Of a stretch of DNA of 64,000 nucleotides, positions 8,354-17,993 are shown in pieces (within the stretch, counting starts at the first letter, position 1; each line of letters starts with the position of its first letter). The notes under the pieces were generated by a model, which was not told the origin of the DNA, did no database searches, and saw nothing but the letters and a program-made list of their open reading frames with translations. A program made the position numbers and the translations under genes. The stretch is taken from contig NZ_KB898366.1 in assembly GCF_000377565.1 (NCBI RefSeq), forward strand, positions 1-64,000. Reading direction: 5' to 3'. The DNA comes from Rhizobium sp. 2MFCol3.1. Lineage in GTDB: Bacteria > Pseudomonadota > Alphaproteobacteria > Rhizobiales > Rhizobiaceae.

Positions 8354-8421
8354 GAGAACCGACCCGGCGTGGCCTGATATCTCTATTGAGAACTCTCGCT
8401 GGAAACGCCGGGTCAGTTCTC
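8354..8421. repeat. Second relic of insertion-sequence ends
   Basis: GAGAACCGACCCGGCGT at 8354-8370 is mirrored by ACGCCGGGTCAGTTCTC at 8405-8421 with one mismatch in 17. Only 34 bases lie between. The sequence type resembles ends of IS21/IS481-like elements of rhizobia (recollection, not checked). The stretch 8175-8353 holds no recognisable gene. Confidence 0.45.
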
Positions 8422-8440
8422 GATGTTCATCAACATAGGG

Positions 8441-9568
8441 TCAGGATGAATGCGCGACTGACTTGTTCTCTGCCGACAATTTGGCTCTGTCGAACCGTCG
8501 AGCCCAACTATTGTCATTGATAAACTCGCGCACGTCTTCAAGCGCGTCTTGATGCTCTAGGGCACGTACAGCCTGCTCCTCGATATCTTCGAGAGAGCGA
8601 CTTATGAATGTGCCTTCGGCTTCGAATCGAAGCGACATCTCGCCAAAATCCGTCGAGATAACTGGAAGCCCCATTGCCCGATACTCATAATATTTGATGG
8701 GATCTACCGAAGCAGTCAAAGGACTATCTTTAAAAGGGATAATGCCTACGTTGAAGCGACTTATCGCGTCGATTGCCTGTTGATGACTGCATGGAGGCAG
8801 AAGCTCGATATTCGTGGGAAGCGATTTTGGTACGGGCACGTAGGTCGGGCCGATCAGCCGCACAGTGTCGTTCGGTCTCGCCTTGGCTAGCTCGACAACC
8901 CACTCCCAGTCGAACCATTTCGCGATGGTTCCAATATAGCCGAATACCTTCTTTGTCTCGCTTCGTTCGTCTCTACCGACATTGACAAATAGAGCTGGTT
9001 CGAGGCCATTTGGGACAAGCTGAAGATCGGGCCTCATTTTCACCCAGTGCTGTTTCAGTCGGGTGCTTGTCACCCAAAGATCGCGACATTTTCTTACGAG
9101 TTCAATTTCCCTCTTCTTCATTCCGGCTTTTGATAAACCGCTATAAAAAGCCGGGAATTCGTCCATAGCGTCGTATAAGGACGGTATTTCCACATGCTCC
9201 CGAATCAACAGGTTCGCCAGCAAACTTGGCTTTCCAACGGCTATCAATGCATTGTGTCCGCCAACAAATTCTCTGACCTGGAGAAAGGTTGACGACCAAA
9301 CCAGTTTGTTGATCAACGATAATCCAGGCAACGGTTCGATGGGCAGCGCTGATGGCCGTACCACGCTTATCCAGTCACTCAGACCCTGCCGTTCTTCGCG
9401 CGATGGGGTGGGGCGGTGCTTGAAATCTGCGAGTTCGGGAAGGCGTGTTGGATAAGGATCAATCCATAGCACGCGTGCGTCAGTACGCTTGTGAAACCAC
9501 TCCACGAATTTGTGGGGGCGTTGCGCGAAGCTCGCCCACGGAACAGGTGACAGATAAACCAAACGCAT
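8441..9568 (-). CDS. Glycosyltransferase, GT1/GT4-like
   Basis: This 375-residue protein has the GT-B two-domain layout. The N-terminus (MRLVYLSPVPWASFAQRPHK) resembles TuaH-type transferases whose first motif contains QRPHHF. The C-terminal half shows FGYIGTIAKWFDWEW, VRLIGPTYVP and the donor-site region DPIKYYEYRAMGLPVISTDF, in which the conserved glutamate binds the nucleotide sugar. It should act on the cytoplasmic face on a lipid-linked glycan. It is the last gene of the wzm operon; its ATG overlaps the wecB stop by one base. Donor and linkage cannot be told. Confidence 0.8.
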   Translation of the reverse strand: MRLVYLSPVPWASFAQRPHKFVEWFHKRTDARVLWIDPYPTRLPELADFKHRPTPSREERQGLSDWISVVRPSALPIEPLPGLSLINKLVWSSTFLQVREFVGGHNALIAVGKPSLLANLLIREHVEIPSLYDAMDEFPAFYSGLSKAGMKKREIELVRKCRDLWVTSTRLKQHWVKMRPDLQLVPNGLEPALFVNVGRDERSETKKVFGYIGTIAKWFDWEWVVELAKARPNDTVRLIGPTYVPVPKSLPTNIELLPPCSHQQAIDAISRFNVGIIPFKDSPLTASVDPIKYYEYRAMGLPVISTDFGEMSLRFEAEGTFISRSLEDIEEQAVRALEHQDALEDVREFINDNSWARRFDRAKLSAENKSVAHSS

Positions 9569-10668
9569 CAGGAAAAAAACTCTCGCAGGGTTCCCGCGAT
9601 GCGCTTCGATGCAAGTCCGTCCCCATATGGCGATACTCCGCGTGCCATTTCCCCATAAGCTTTATCGTCGTCCAGCAATCGTTGGGCCTCACGAACGATA
9701 AGGTCATAGTTCGGTCCGACGAGTTTCACTACGCCCTGCTCGACAGCCTCGGGACGCTCCGTTTCGTCACGTAAAACAAGAACCGGCTTGCCAAGCGCCG
9801 GCGCTTCCTCCTGCACACCCCCGGAGTCCGTTAAAATGAAGTGGGCGCGCTTCATCGCCGCGACGAACGGTGCATAGTCCAGCGGCTCGCAAAGAATAAA
9901 ATTGGGAATAGCGCCGAGCACCTGGTGCGCAACGTCCTTGACATTGGGATTTGGGTGGACCGGGTAAAGGAATTGAACGTCGGGATTGCGCTCTGCCAGG
10001 GCCTTTAGAGCCTGACAGATATTTCGGAACGGTTCCCCAAAATTCTCACGTCGATGCGAGGTCACCATCACAAGTCGCTTGCTGTCATCAAGCGGGACCG
10101 TGATTTCCAAGGGTTTTGCTGCAGTCATCAGAAGAGTATCGATGACCGTATTGCCGGTCACGAGTATGTCCCGATCTGCGATACCTTCCTTGAGAAGGTT
10201 CTGACGGGAGCCTTCCGTTGGAGCGAAATGCCAACGAGCCAGCTTACCAGCAATGACGCGATTGGCTTCCTCCGGGAATGGATTGCGAATATCCCATGTC
10301 CGCAGACCCGCTTCCACATGACCGATGGGAACTGCGCGGTAGAAGCAAGCCAGTGCAACAGTCATCACCGTCGTCGTATCACCCTGAACGAGCACTACAT
10401 CCGGCTTTTCCGTCTCGAGCACCTCGTCGATCGCCAACAATAGTCTGGCTGTCAAAGCAGCGAGCGCCTGGTTTGGGCGCATGATGTCGAGATCAATATC
10501 GGGCTTTATATCGAAGAAGGTCAAGACTTGATCGAGCATGTGGCGGTGCTGGGCTGTTGCCAGCACTTTCACGTCTGCCCAAGGCTCTTGCTTCAATGCA
10601 AGAATGACCGGGGCCATCTTGATGGCCTCCGGCCGTGTGCCGATGACGCAGATGATTTTCTTTTTCAT
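9568..10668 (-). CDS. wecB: Non-hydrolysing UDP-N-acetylglucosamine 2-epimerase
   Basis: WecB interconverts UDP-GlcNAc and UDP-ManNAc. ATG 10668 follows GAGG and gives 366 residues, the usual family size. Family motifs are present: VIGTRPEAIKMAPVI at the start, VLVQGDTTT, GHVEAGLRT, PFPEEANR, VTSHRRENFGE, LTDSGGVQEEAPALGKPVLV and RDETERPEA. It suggests that ManNAc or a derivative is in the glycan. The start overlaps the end of the upstream glycosyltransferase frame region by being only 7 bases after its stop. Confidence 0.95.
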   Translation of the reverse strand: MKKKIICVIGTRPEAIKMAPVILALKQEPWADVKVLATAQHRHMLDQVLTFFDIKPDIDLDIMRPNQALAALTARLLLAIDEVLETEKPDVVLVQGDTTTVMTVALACFYRAVPIGHVEAGLRTWDIRNPFPEEANRVIAGKLARWHFAPTEGSRQNLLKEGIADRDILVTGNTVIDTLLMTAAKPLEITVPLDDSKRLVMVTSHRRENFGEPFRNICQALKALAERNPDVQFLYPVHPNPNVKDVAHQVLGAIPNFILCEPLDYAPFVAAMKRAHFILTDSGGVQEEAPALGKPVLVLRDETERPEAVEQGVVKLVGPNYDLIVREAQRLLDDDKAYGEMARGVSPYGDGLASKRIAGTLREFFS

Positions 10669-10675
10669 GGTAACC

Positions 10676-11959
10676 TCAGGAAATGGAACGCGTGCCTGCA
10701 ATCAAGGCCTCGATCTTCGATATATAGACTTCTGCTCGAACATCCCAGCTATTTGCGTCAGCAAGAACGCGCAACCGCTGTTTGAACTGGGGGTCGTTTC
10801 GAAGGTTCAATGCTTCTTTGATGGCGCGTGCAAATTCTTCTGCATTGCTGCCGGAGAAAACCTCGTCGTAAGCGACGCACTCCATCATATCGCTGGTAAC
10901 CACCACCGGTTTCTCAAGTGCGAAATATTCAAACAGTTTCAGCGGCGATGTGGATCGCGCTATCTCTCCCATGACGAAGGGGATGAAACAGACGTCGAAC
11001 AGGCCTGCGTGGGCCGCCAGCTTCTGATAGTCGATCGGTCCAAGGTAAATCACGTTGCTTTTTCGAGGTAGGCGCGGAACGCAACCGCTATAGTCCGGCC
11101 CGATCAACACGAAACCGACCTCGGGCAGCAGATTGCTGATTTCCTCGATTAGGTCGTACCAGAGCCAAGGTGCGATTGCTCCGAAGTAACCAACAATGTG
11201 GCTATGACCCAGCATGAACGTTTTGAGCACTTGTGAGATTTCCGTCGTGCTGTGTTCATCCCTGTAGTGCGCAACATCCACCCCATTCGGGACTGAGAGG
11301 CAGCGATGTTCTCCACAGGCCTCCACTGCCTCGTCGTGCAGCAGTCTAGCAGAGGAGACGATGAGATCGGCGCTTTCAAATGCGGCCTGCTTTAGCTCCA
11401 GCAGTCGTCGAAGGCTGGATGAACCGCCCGATATGGAGGCATCGATGTGATCTATATATTCATAGGCGACAAGCCCCGTGTTCTTTGCGGCGCGAAGATG
11501 GCTTTTGTCGGCGAACAAGGTCGTGCTGTAGAAGCTCCGCACTGCGCCAGGGATTGAGTCGACGTTTCGGTCGTTGACGAGCCACACATTGCTTCCGATC
11601 GGGCGAAAGCCAACGACACCGTCACCCGTTGTGCGATACAACACCAAGCAGCCGATTCTCCCGAGCGCAAGTGCCATATGATGTGGGCGTTGGTATAACG
11701 TTATGCCCCAATCAACGCTCGCCTCCAGAATAAAGACGACGCGGTGGCGCCCTTCAGCAAGCGGACCATCGCGAAAGCGTTGCCAGTCCAAATCGCCTGC
11801 GAGTGGTTTGCCGCCGCTTCCTCCCGCACGGAGCCGTCGCACCAACGAATGTCGCGCGCCGTGCAAGTGACTGCGCAGGGGGGCGGGTAGTGCCCAAAAT
11901 GCCCTTCGAGCGCCATCATATACCAACTTTCGTACAGCCCTTTGCAAACGCGACATCAT
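10676..11959 (-). CDS. Glycosyltransferase, GT4-like
   Basis: This 427-residue protein has about 70 basic N-terminal residues, then a GT-B fold: VVFILEASVDWGITLYQRPHH (QRPHH motif shared with TuaH-like enzymes), VPNGVDVAHY, IVGYFGAIAPWLWYD, VGFVLIGPDYSG and the donor-site motif STSPLKLFEYFALEKPVVVTS. It is related in layout to the gene at 8441. Its ATG overlaps the stop of the 1253-residue protein as ATGA, implying coupled translation. The exact sugar is unknown. Confidence 0.8.
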   Translation of the reverse strand: MMSRLQRAVRKLVYDGARRAFWALPAPLRSHLHGARHSLVRRLRAGGSGGKPLAGDLDWQRFRDGPLAEGRHRVVFILEASVDWGITLYQRPHHMALALGRIGCLVLYRTTGDGVVGFRPIGSNVWLVNDRNVDSIPGAVRSFYSTTLFADKSHLRAAKNTGLVAYEYIDHIDASISGGSSSLRRLLELKQAAFESADLIVSSARLLHDEAVEACGEHRCLSVPNGVDVAHYRDEHSTTEISQVLKTFMLGHSHIVGYFGAIAPWLWYDLIEEISNLLPEVGFVLIGPDYSGCVPRLPRKSNVIYLGPIDYQKLAAHAGLFDVCFIPFVMGEIARSTSPLKLFEYFALEKPVVVTSDMMECVAYDEVFSGSNAEEFARAIKEALNLRNDPQFKQRLRVLADANSWDVRAEVYISKIEALIAGTRSIS

Positions 11960-14900
11960 GCCCTGCGCGCCGTCTGTCCGTTGCCCTGCGCCAGATGCCT
12001 CTCGATCAACTGGCGATAGCTCTCGTATGTCGTGGTCTTATCCAACTTGCTCAACTCACCTTCAGTGAGGTTAGGGCGAATGGGGTTCCTCCAGGTTCGA
12101 ACCATCGCATCAGCGAGGCGCTGCTCGAAGTCCGAGGTGGACTTCAATTCCCAGATCGCGCCCCGATACTTGGACATGTCGTGCGCAGGGGCAATCACAT
12201 CGATCCCGGCTCGTCCCTCAAACGACGAAGCAAATCCGACTCCGCTAGTGACGATAGGCAGGTTCGAGCGTATGGCCTCAAGGAGGATAAGTTGGCCTCC
12301 TTCGAAGAACGTGCCGCTGACGAAGGCATCGGCCATGGCGAGGTACTCGTGGGACCGTGATGCTGCCCCGCAATATACAACCCGGTCCTCAAGGCCGTGT
12401 TTACGGATGTGGTTGTGAATTTCGTCCAACAGGGCAGTTTCATATGCCGGCCCGAGTAGAAGAAGCTTGGCGTTTGAACAAGTGCGTGCAGCAATTTCAA
12501 AGGCCTTAAGTGTGCCGAGGTGGTTTTTCTGATGGTTGATGGCACCGACGTGAATGAAGACGAAATCATCGCTGGCAATGCCGTGCTTCAGGCGAAGGCG
12601 ATCTCGCGCTTCCAAGGGAGAGAACTCGGCGAAAGGCGCGAAGTCGATGCCATTCGGAATGACAACACAATTCTCCGCTTCAACGCCAAGCCGCGAAACG
12701 CTGTACTCTCGCACATAGTCGGAGACGGCGATAAACTTTGTCGTAAGCTTTGCGGCGTCAGAAAATTCTCGGCGTTGCTGCTCGTTGAACCACATATAAA
12801 CGTTATGAACCACTTGCAGAAAGGGGATATCCTTACCTCTGCACGTCTCGATCCCTTGCGTGGAATAGTGGGACAGTACCATTTTAGGCTTTAGGTGGTC
12901 GATCACCCTTTCATAGGCTGCGGCGCTGTACTTCTGCGAGATCACGGCTTGGCCGCGAACGCGCGCCTGCTCAACAGCGGGTCCGCAATTGCCAAGGACA
13001 AGAAGGCGGACGTCGAGACCTGACCGAGCAAGCGTGTCGTTTAGATCAAGGACGACGTTCTCCAGTCCACCTGCCTCGAAATTGTCGACCTGTACAAGGA
13101 CATCGCATTCACGTGGCACGGCAGACAGATCGGCCAAGGCAACCGCACCGATCGCGTTGCCGGTAGGTCGGCCGAGGATGGGCCCAGCCTTACGCCAGAA
13201 CCGACGCGCCATGCGCCCAGCGATCGTTTCCGGAGGAAGGATACCCCGAGCTTTCCCCACAACGCTCCGACCCGGCATGAAAGTGCGACGCCGCGTAAAG
13301 AAATCGTAAATTTGTTCGCCGCCGGACTGACGCACATCTTGAAGCATCTCGTAAACGGCAAAATTCGCTTTTGCCATCTGGCTCCTGGCTGCTTCGTCTG
13401 GCAGATTGGAGGCGAGAAAATCGGGCAGAGTAACGTAGCGCATGCCTAGCGATTTGAAGTCGCCGATATTCTCGCAATCAACGATTGGTACGATCCCCAT
13501 CGCCAAATATTCAACGAGTTTCGTGGGGCAAGCGACTTTATTGACAATGCTGTCTTCACGCAGAATGAAGCCATAGTGGCATTGCGGGTAGATCGCCATA
13601 AGCTCGGCATGTGTCTTCGATTCAATAATAACGGAGCCTTCCATATCCGCGGGGAGTATGGCCTTCACGGCCTCCGGCTCCGGGCAATAGAAGCGGTGCT
13701 GGTAGCGCGCCACCGTCTTGGTGATGGCATCGATCATCTTCGGTACTTGCTGCCACCGGTGCAGTCCGCCAGCGTAAACGACGATAGGCTTGCCGTCCGC
13801 CAACGGTCGCGCGTCGATAGACGGCGTAAACGTAGGAAACATTGGAAACGACACGCTTCGGGCCTTCAGGGCATTTCGAAACTTCTGCTGCAGGTAGTGC
13901 ATCATCGCACTCGTGACGACAATCACCATACCGGCTTTCTTAACCGCAAGACGCTCCTCCTTGTCATAGATGAGCGCACTATAGAAATCGTCATGCATCC
14001 GGAATTCCTCCGGTACGACGCCGTGTACGTCGACAGCCTTACGGACGAAGGGCAGATACAGAAATTTACCGAACCTGTTGTCGTGCATCCGCAGAACACT
14101 GTGGAAATAGATCTTGCGGGAACGAATGACCGCCGCCACGACCAGCAAGCGCACGAGCATCTTAAGCTTCCGGCTCCCGGTCACGCGCAGAACCAGAACG
14201 TTCGGTTCAGGACGATCGAACCAGATATTGCGGCCGGCCAACTCTTCACTCTCGACGTAGATTCTCCAGCGGTCTTGAAAGAGGCGATCGACGATCTGAA
14301 TGCGCTGGAAGTATCCGTCGCTCTGCCGCTCCGGATAGAAATATCCGCCGAAGAAGACGATGCCGTCGAGCTGCCGCAGGAAGCTAGCGCCGCGTCTGGC
14401 GAGCCAGAACAATCTCGATAGTCTTCCGACCGGTTGCCCCAGTGGTGCTGTGCTCGAAGGCCGACGCCGGCCCGCACCCGTAATCTTACCGTCGCGCTCC
14501 AGGGCAGTCATGAAATCGTGGATGGCAAAGTTACATTCGACGCGGTTGTGGACTGCGTCGGCGATCCGGCTTAGGTCGGTCGTGATTGCGTTGATGCTTG
14601 CTTCATCGACACGTTCTTTTTTCAACGCCTGCGAAATAGCGGTCTTTGCCGCCGTCCAGATTGTGGCGATGTCACCTGAGGATTCTGCAATAGCGAGTTG
14701 CTTTGCTAATGCCTCAGGTGCGCCGTAGCGTTGGGTTCTAAGGGCGATAGCAAGACTTCGGAATTCCGATTCAAAATACTCTATCTGCTGGTTGAGGTTT
14801 CGTAGGTAGGCACTCAAGCCGGACCGGTAAGCGGGTTCGACCGGCTTTCGGAGTGCAAATTCGAGATCCATTGAAAAGGAGACGATCGGCTTTTCGGGCC

Positions 14901-15717
14901 GCCGATGCCACACAATATTATGCTTCTGTTCTAGGTAACGCTTGTTCTTCTCGGCGCGTGCGCTGAAGTATTCATACTGCAGCTTGCCGAACGAGGCTGA
15001 GCCCCAGTGGTGGATGAATACGTCCCGCGCCAGAAAGATATTGTAACCGAGGTCACGGGCACGAAGACAATAGTCGTCGTCTTCAAATCCACCAGGAAAA
15101 AACGTTTCATCGAGGAGGCCTATCTTCTGGCACGCTTCCTTCGCCAGGAGGACACAGAAGAAGGTCACATCCGCTTCGACGAGGTTTCCCTGCCAAACCT
15201 CGTGCCGATGATCCGCAAAAGCTTTTACGCGCAGGTACGGCGCTTCACAAATCTCTGTGCCGTCGTCACCGATGAATTCGGATAGCTCCGCATCGTAATC
15301 GATTGGAATACATTGCTCGCTGTCGGCCTTGTTCGTGACGGAACTGATGATGTCCTTCTGGTGCGCGAGCATCCTATCCAGCCAATGATCCGTGACGACC
15401 ACGTCGCCGTTGAGCAGGCAGATGTGCGTTATCGTCTCGTCGACAAGAAACTCGCGAATGCCGACGTTGTTGCCGCCGGAAAACCCAAGGTTCTCGGGCT
15501 GCTCTATGTAGCGCCAGCTTGAGCCCACCTCGCTGATATGGGTGGAAATTAGCGCCCGGATTTTTCTTTGTTCGGTGGGATTGGACGCATTGTCGACCAA
15601 AATCAGCTTAACCGGGCATTCGTTATGCGCTCTCCGTACGCTGGCCAATGTCGCAACAAGCGCTTCGGCTGCGTTGTAGGAAACAATAACGATCCCCGTA
15701 GTGGCAGGTTTAGTCAT
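11956..15717 (-). CDS. Three-domain glycosyltransferase, probable O-chain polymerase
   Basis: This 1253-residue protein appears to hold three transferase modules. Residues about 1-300 are a GT2 (GT-A) domain like rhamnosyltransferases: GIVIVSYNAAEALVATL, LVDNASNP, NLGFSGGNNVGI, LLNGDVVV and the acceptor-side motif GGFEDDDYCLRARDLGY. Residues about 440-830 are GT-B: YFYPERQSDGYFQRIQIVD, IVVYAGGLHRWQQV, CPTKLVEYLAMGIVPIVD. Residues about 870-1253 are a GT4 domain: NFEAGGLENVVLDLND, VIPNGIDFAPF, FIHVGAINHQKNHLGTLKAF, FFEGGQLILLEAIRSNLPIV. Such multi-domain enzymes (WbdA-like) polymerise repeat units in ABC-exported O antigens. It overlaps the genes on both sides by ATGA. Confidence 0.85.
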   Translation of the reverse strand: MTKPATTGIVIVSYNAAEALVATLASVRRAHNECPVKLILVDNASNPTEQRKIRALISTHISEVGSSWRYIEQPENLGFSGGNNVGIREFLVDETITHICLLNGDVVVTDHWLDRMLAHQKDIISSVTNKADSEQCIPIDYDAELSEFIGDDGTEICEAPYLRVKAFADHRHEVWQGNLVEADVTFFCVLLAKEACQKIGLLDETFFPGGFEDDDYCLRARDLGYNIFLARDVFIHHWGSASFGKLQYEYFSARAEKNKRYLEQKHNIVWHRRPEKPIVSFSMDLEFALRKPVEPAYRSGLSAYLRNLNQQIEYFESEFRSLAIALRTQRYGAPEALAKQLAIAESSGDIATIWTAAKTAISQALKKERVDEASINAITTDLSRIADAVHNRVECNFAIHDFMTALERDGKITGAGRRRPSSTAPLGQPVGRLSRLFWLARRGASFLRQLDGIVFFGGYFYPERQSDGYFQRIQIVDRLFQDRWRIYVESEELAGRNIWFDRPEPNVLVLRVTGSRKLKMLVRLLVVAAVIRSRKIYFHSVLRMHDNRFGKFLYLPFVRKAVDVHGVVPEEFRMHDDFYSALIYDKEERLAVKKAGMVIVVTSAMMHYLQQKFRNALKARSVSFPMFPTFTPSIDARPLADGKPIVVYAGGLHRWQQVPKMIDAITKTVARYQHRFYCPEPEAVKAILPADMEGSVIIESKTHAELMAIYPQCHYGFILREDSIVNKVACPTKLVEYLAMGIVPIVDCENIGDFKSLGMRYVTLPDFLASNLPDEAARSQMAKANFAVYEMLQDVRQSGGEQIYDFFTRRRTFMPGRSVVGKARGILPPETIAGRMARRFWRKAGPILGRPTGNAIGAVALADLSAVPRECDVLVQVDNFEAGGLENVVLDLNDTLARSGLDVRLLVLGNCGPAVEQARVRGQAVISQKYSAAAYERVIDHLKPKMVLSHYSTQGIETCRGKDIPFLQVVHNVYMWFNEQQRREFSDAAKLTTKFIAVSDYVREYSVSRLGVEAENCVVIPNGIDFAPFAEFSPLEARDRLRLKHGIASDDFVFIHVGAINHQKNHLGTLKAFEIAARTCSNAKLLLLGPAYETALLDEIHNHIRKHGLEDRVVYCGAASRSHEYLAMADAFVSGTFFEGGQLILLEAIRSNLPIVTSGVGFASSFEGRAGIDVIAPAHDMSKYRGAIWELKSTSDFEQRLADAMVRTWRNPIRPNLTEGELSKLDKTTTYESYRQLIERHLAQGNGQTARRA

Positions 15718-17951
15718 GACTTTTTCTTCGTGATCAGATTTGAAATTCGATGTGAAACGAAGCGTATGCCACGCACCGCGTAAAAGCTTAGCGCGTTTTG
15801 GGCCCGGGCCAGGTTGCGAGCAAGCTCCTGAGCATGCGCGTCCAGTTCTACCACCTTTTGCCCAAGGTTCTGCGCGCGCGCTTCCGTGTCGATGGCCTGC
15901 TGGGCGAGCGCGCTGACGCTAGCCTCCAACTCTGATTTTCGAACGGCAGCAGATCCCAACTGTCTTTCGAAGAACCCTAGACTTTCGCGATAGAAGAGCC
16001 CCGGCTTCGATTCGCAGGTCCCCAACAAATCCAGCATGTATGCGGCTCGAGCGGCTTTGTCCATCAACTGTGACACCTCTGGAAAGCCGAAGGGAAGCGG
16101 CTTTTCAGGCACACCAATGATATTTAGCCACGAAGCGGACACCAACCGGGTGGCTTCTCCAATGCTTCTCTCCAGGTGTGCTTTTGCCGTCTTAAGATCG
16201 CGGTCAGCAACCGCCATAACTGTCAGCCAATAGAGAGCATCAAGCGTTTTGTTTCCCAGCAACGGACTATATGGCATTACATCGAGTGCAGCGCATCGGC
16301 TGTAAAAATCCCTCGCAACCTGGACGTTACCCTTATTTTTTGCCAATTCACCACCAGCGAATAGCAGTGAAACCTGCCATCGTAACTGTTGCGGCGTTGG
16401 TGCTTCGATTGCCGCATATTGTAGGACGGTGTTTCGCACCTCCTGGAAGCAGGCGTCGGTTGTCGAGTTCTCCCGCATCAGTGCATAGATTTGGCCGCAA
16501 AACGCGGCACCAAAGTCAGCGGAAGTCTTGTTGGATGCTGCCAGCACACGTTGCCGCATGCTGGAAAGCAACGTTTCCGATTGTGCACGCATGCCAATCG
16601 CGACCATGCTCCGAACGATCCAAGGGTTCTCGTAGCCTCTCGCGAAGGCGGAAACGTGAAAATCCAACGAATCCGGCAAGCTCCACGCCGTCTCCTCATA
16701 GGGAATAGGCATGCCGTCGATTGGGTCGGCCATGCAAAGAAGCAAAACCCATTCTCCGTCCTGTTCCCTTACTTTCTCTGGCACAACCTCGACCCAGCTA
16801 CGGGGCGAATGGTGATAGCGCATGGCGCCGCCTGCAGTCTGAAAGAAGCCCTTCTCCAGGAGGAATTGGGACCCGCATTCGTCAATCAGCCGCTCCCACG
16901 TATAAATGTGCAGGTGGTAGGGGTTCGGATCCTTGCCTGTTTCGTCGACCCAATTGTTCGGCGCGCAGACCATCAGGCGCCCGGACGGCTTGAGAACACG
17001 CTTCAACTCGCCGAGATAGATATCAGGGTCCGGCACGTGCTCGATGGTTTCAAAAGCGGTGATGAAATCGATGCTGTTGTCGGGAACTTGTGACAGGTAT
17101 TGCGCATCGCCGACCTCGAAACGAACGGCTTCGCCGTCGCTATAATGCGCGTTGGCATAGTTGACGCTGAACTCGCTCAGGTCAATTCCCATGACCGATC
17201 GAGCTTTAGACGCATTGTAAAGGATATGACTTCCATAGCCCAGGCCACATGCGACATCGAGCACGCGGTCGCCCGGACGGATATATTCGGCAGCCTTATG
17301 GTAGCGAATGCAATGCGCGTCGCTGCGCCTGCCGGTTTCACGAAGCATGTCGGTGTGGAGGAGGCGCTCCTCCACGAGAACCATCAGGTCGTAGGTCTGT
17401 AGTGCCGCACGCGGGGCCTTCTCAAGGACAATGAGGATATCTTCGCCGTCGGTATTTAGCGACTCGTACGGATTGACTTGATAAAATAGCGGGTGCTTGC
17501 GAAATCCCGCCTCGAAACAGCGGGTTTCCCACCAGTCGCGCTGCGCACGCATTTGATCGGCAATTTGTGTCTGCGCAGTCGAAACACGCAAGAAAGCGTA
17601 GCGGGAGGAGACTCGGTAGATTTCACGCAGCGCTGCCGGAATGTCTTCCTTCGCAAGCGTATCAAGACTGCCAATCGAAACCACTGTCTCGAACTGCTCG
17701 TCCAGGAATGGAAGCTTCAGCGACGAGCCTTCAAGGCATCGGGCCGGATAAGCCGAATGGATATGCTGAAGTTCTGTGCCTGGCGGAACGACAATACTGG
17801 CATCGACGCCACGGCTGACAAACTCCGGTAGCAGCATGCCGGTTCCACCGCCGCACTCCAACAACTTGCCATGGCCGCAGGCCTCAAGAATCGAGTCCAC
17901 TAATTTGGAATTGGATGAGCGCGCCTGCATTTTGTTCCTTGGTGTGTCCAT
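15714..17951 (-). CDS. Double methyltransferase with coiled-coil tail, candidate chain terminator
   Basis: This 745-residue protein starts with an incomplete-looking class I SAM fold (LLECGGGTGMLLPEFV, residues about 33-190). A complete second one follows at about 215-380: VLDVACGLGYGSHILYNASK, GIDLSEFSVNYA, VGDAQYLSQVPDNSIDFITA, ETIEHVPDP, ELKRVLKPSGRLMVCAPNN. Residues about 470-650 look helical and repeat-like. A heptad-rich coiled coil (LEASVSALAQQAIDTEARAQ, VVELDAHAQELARNLARAQN) lies near 680-725, and the protein ends in basic KKKS. In E. coli O8/O9a the methyltransferase WbdD with a coiled coil caps the chain and sets its length. This gene sits at the same place, between wzt and the multi-domain transferase. 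The role is inferred. Confidence 0.7.
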   Translation of the reverse strand: MDTPRNKMQARSSNSKLVDSILEACGHGKLLECGGGTGMLLPEFVSRGVDASIVVPPGTELQHIHSAYPARCLEGSSLKLPFLDEQFETVVSIGSLDTLAKEDIPAALREIYRVSSRYAFLRVSTAQTQIADQMRAQRDWWETRCFEAGFRKHPLFYQVNPYESLNTDGEDILIVLEKAPRAALQTYDLMVLVEERLLHTDMLRETGRRSDAHCIRYHKAAEYIRPGDRVLDVACGLGYGSHILYNASKARSVMGIDLSEFSVNYANAHYSDGEAVRFEVGDAQYLSQVPDNSIDFITAFETIEHVPDPDIYLGELKRVLKPSGRLMVCAPNNWVDETGKDPNPYHLHIYTWERLIDECGSQFLLEKGFFQTAGGAMRYHHSPRSWVEVVPEKVREQDGEWVLLLCMADPIDGMPIPYEETAWSLPDSLDFHVSAFARGYENPWIVRSMVAIGMRAQSETLLSSMRQRVLAASNKTSADFGAAFCGQIYALMRENSTTDACFQEVRNTVLQYAAIEAPTPQQLRWQVSLLFAGGELAKNKGNVQVARDFYSRCAALDVMPYSPLLGNKTLDALYWLTVMAVADRDLKTAKAHLERSIGEATRLVSASWLNIIGVPEKPLPFGFPEVSQLMDKAARAAYMLDLLGTCESKPGLFYRESLGFFERQLGSAAVRKSELEASVSALAQQAIDTEARAQNLGQKVVELDAHAQELARNLARAQNALSFYAVRGIRFVSHRISNLITKKKS

Positions 17952-17993
17952 TGATCATGTGGGTTGTCGAGCAATCGACGGTGCAGAGAACCC

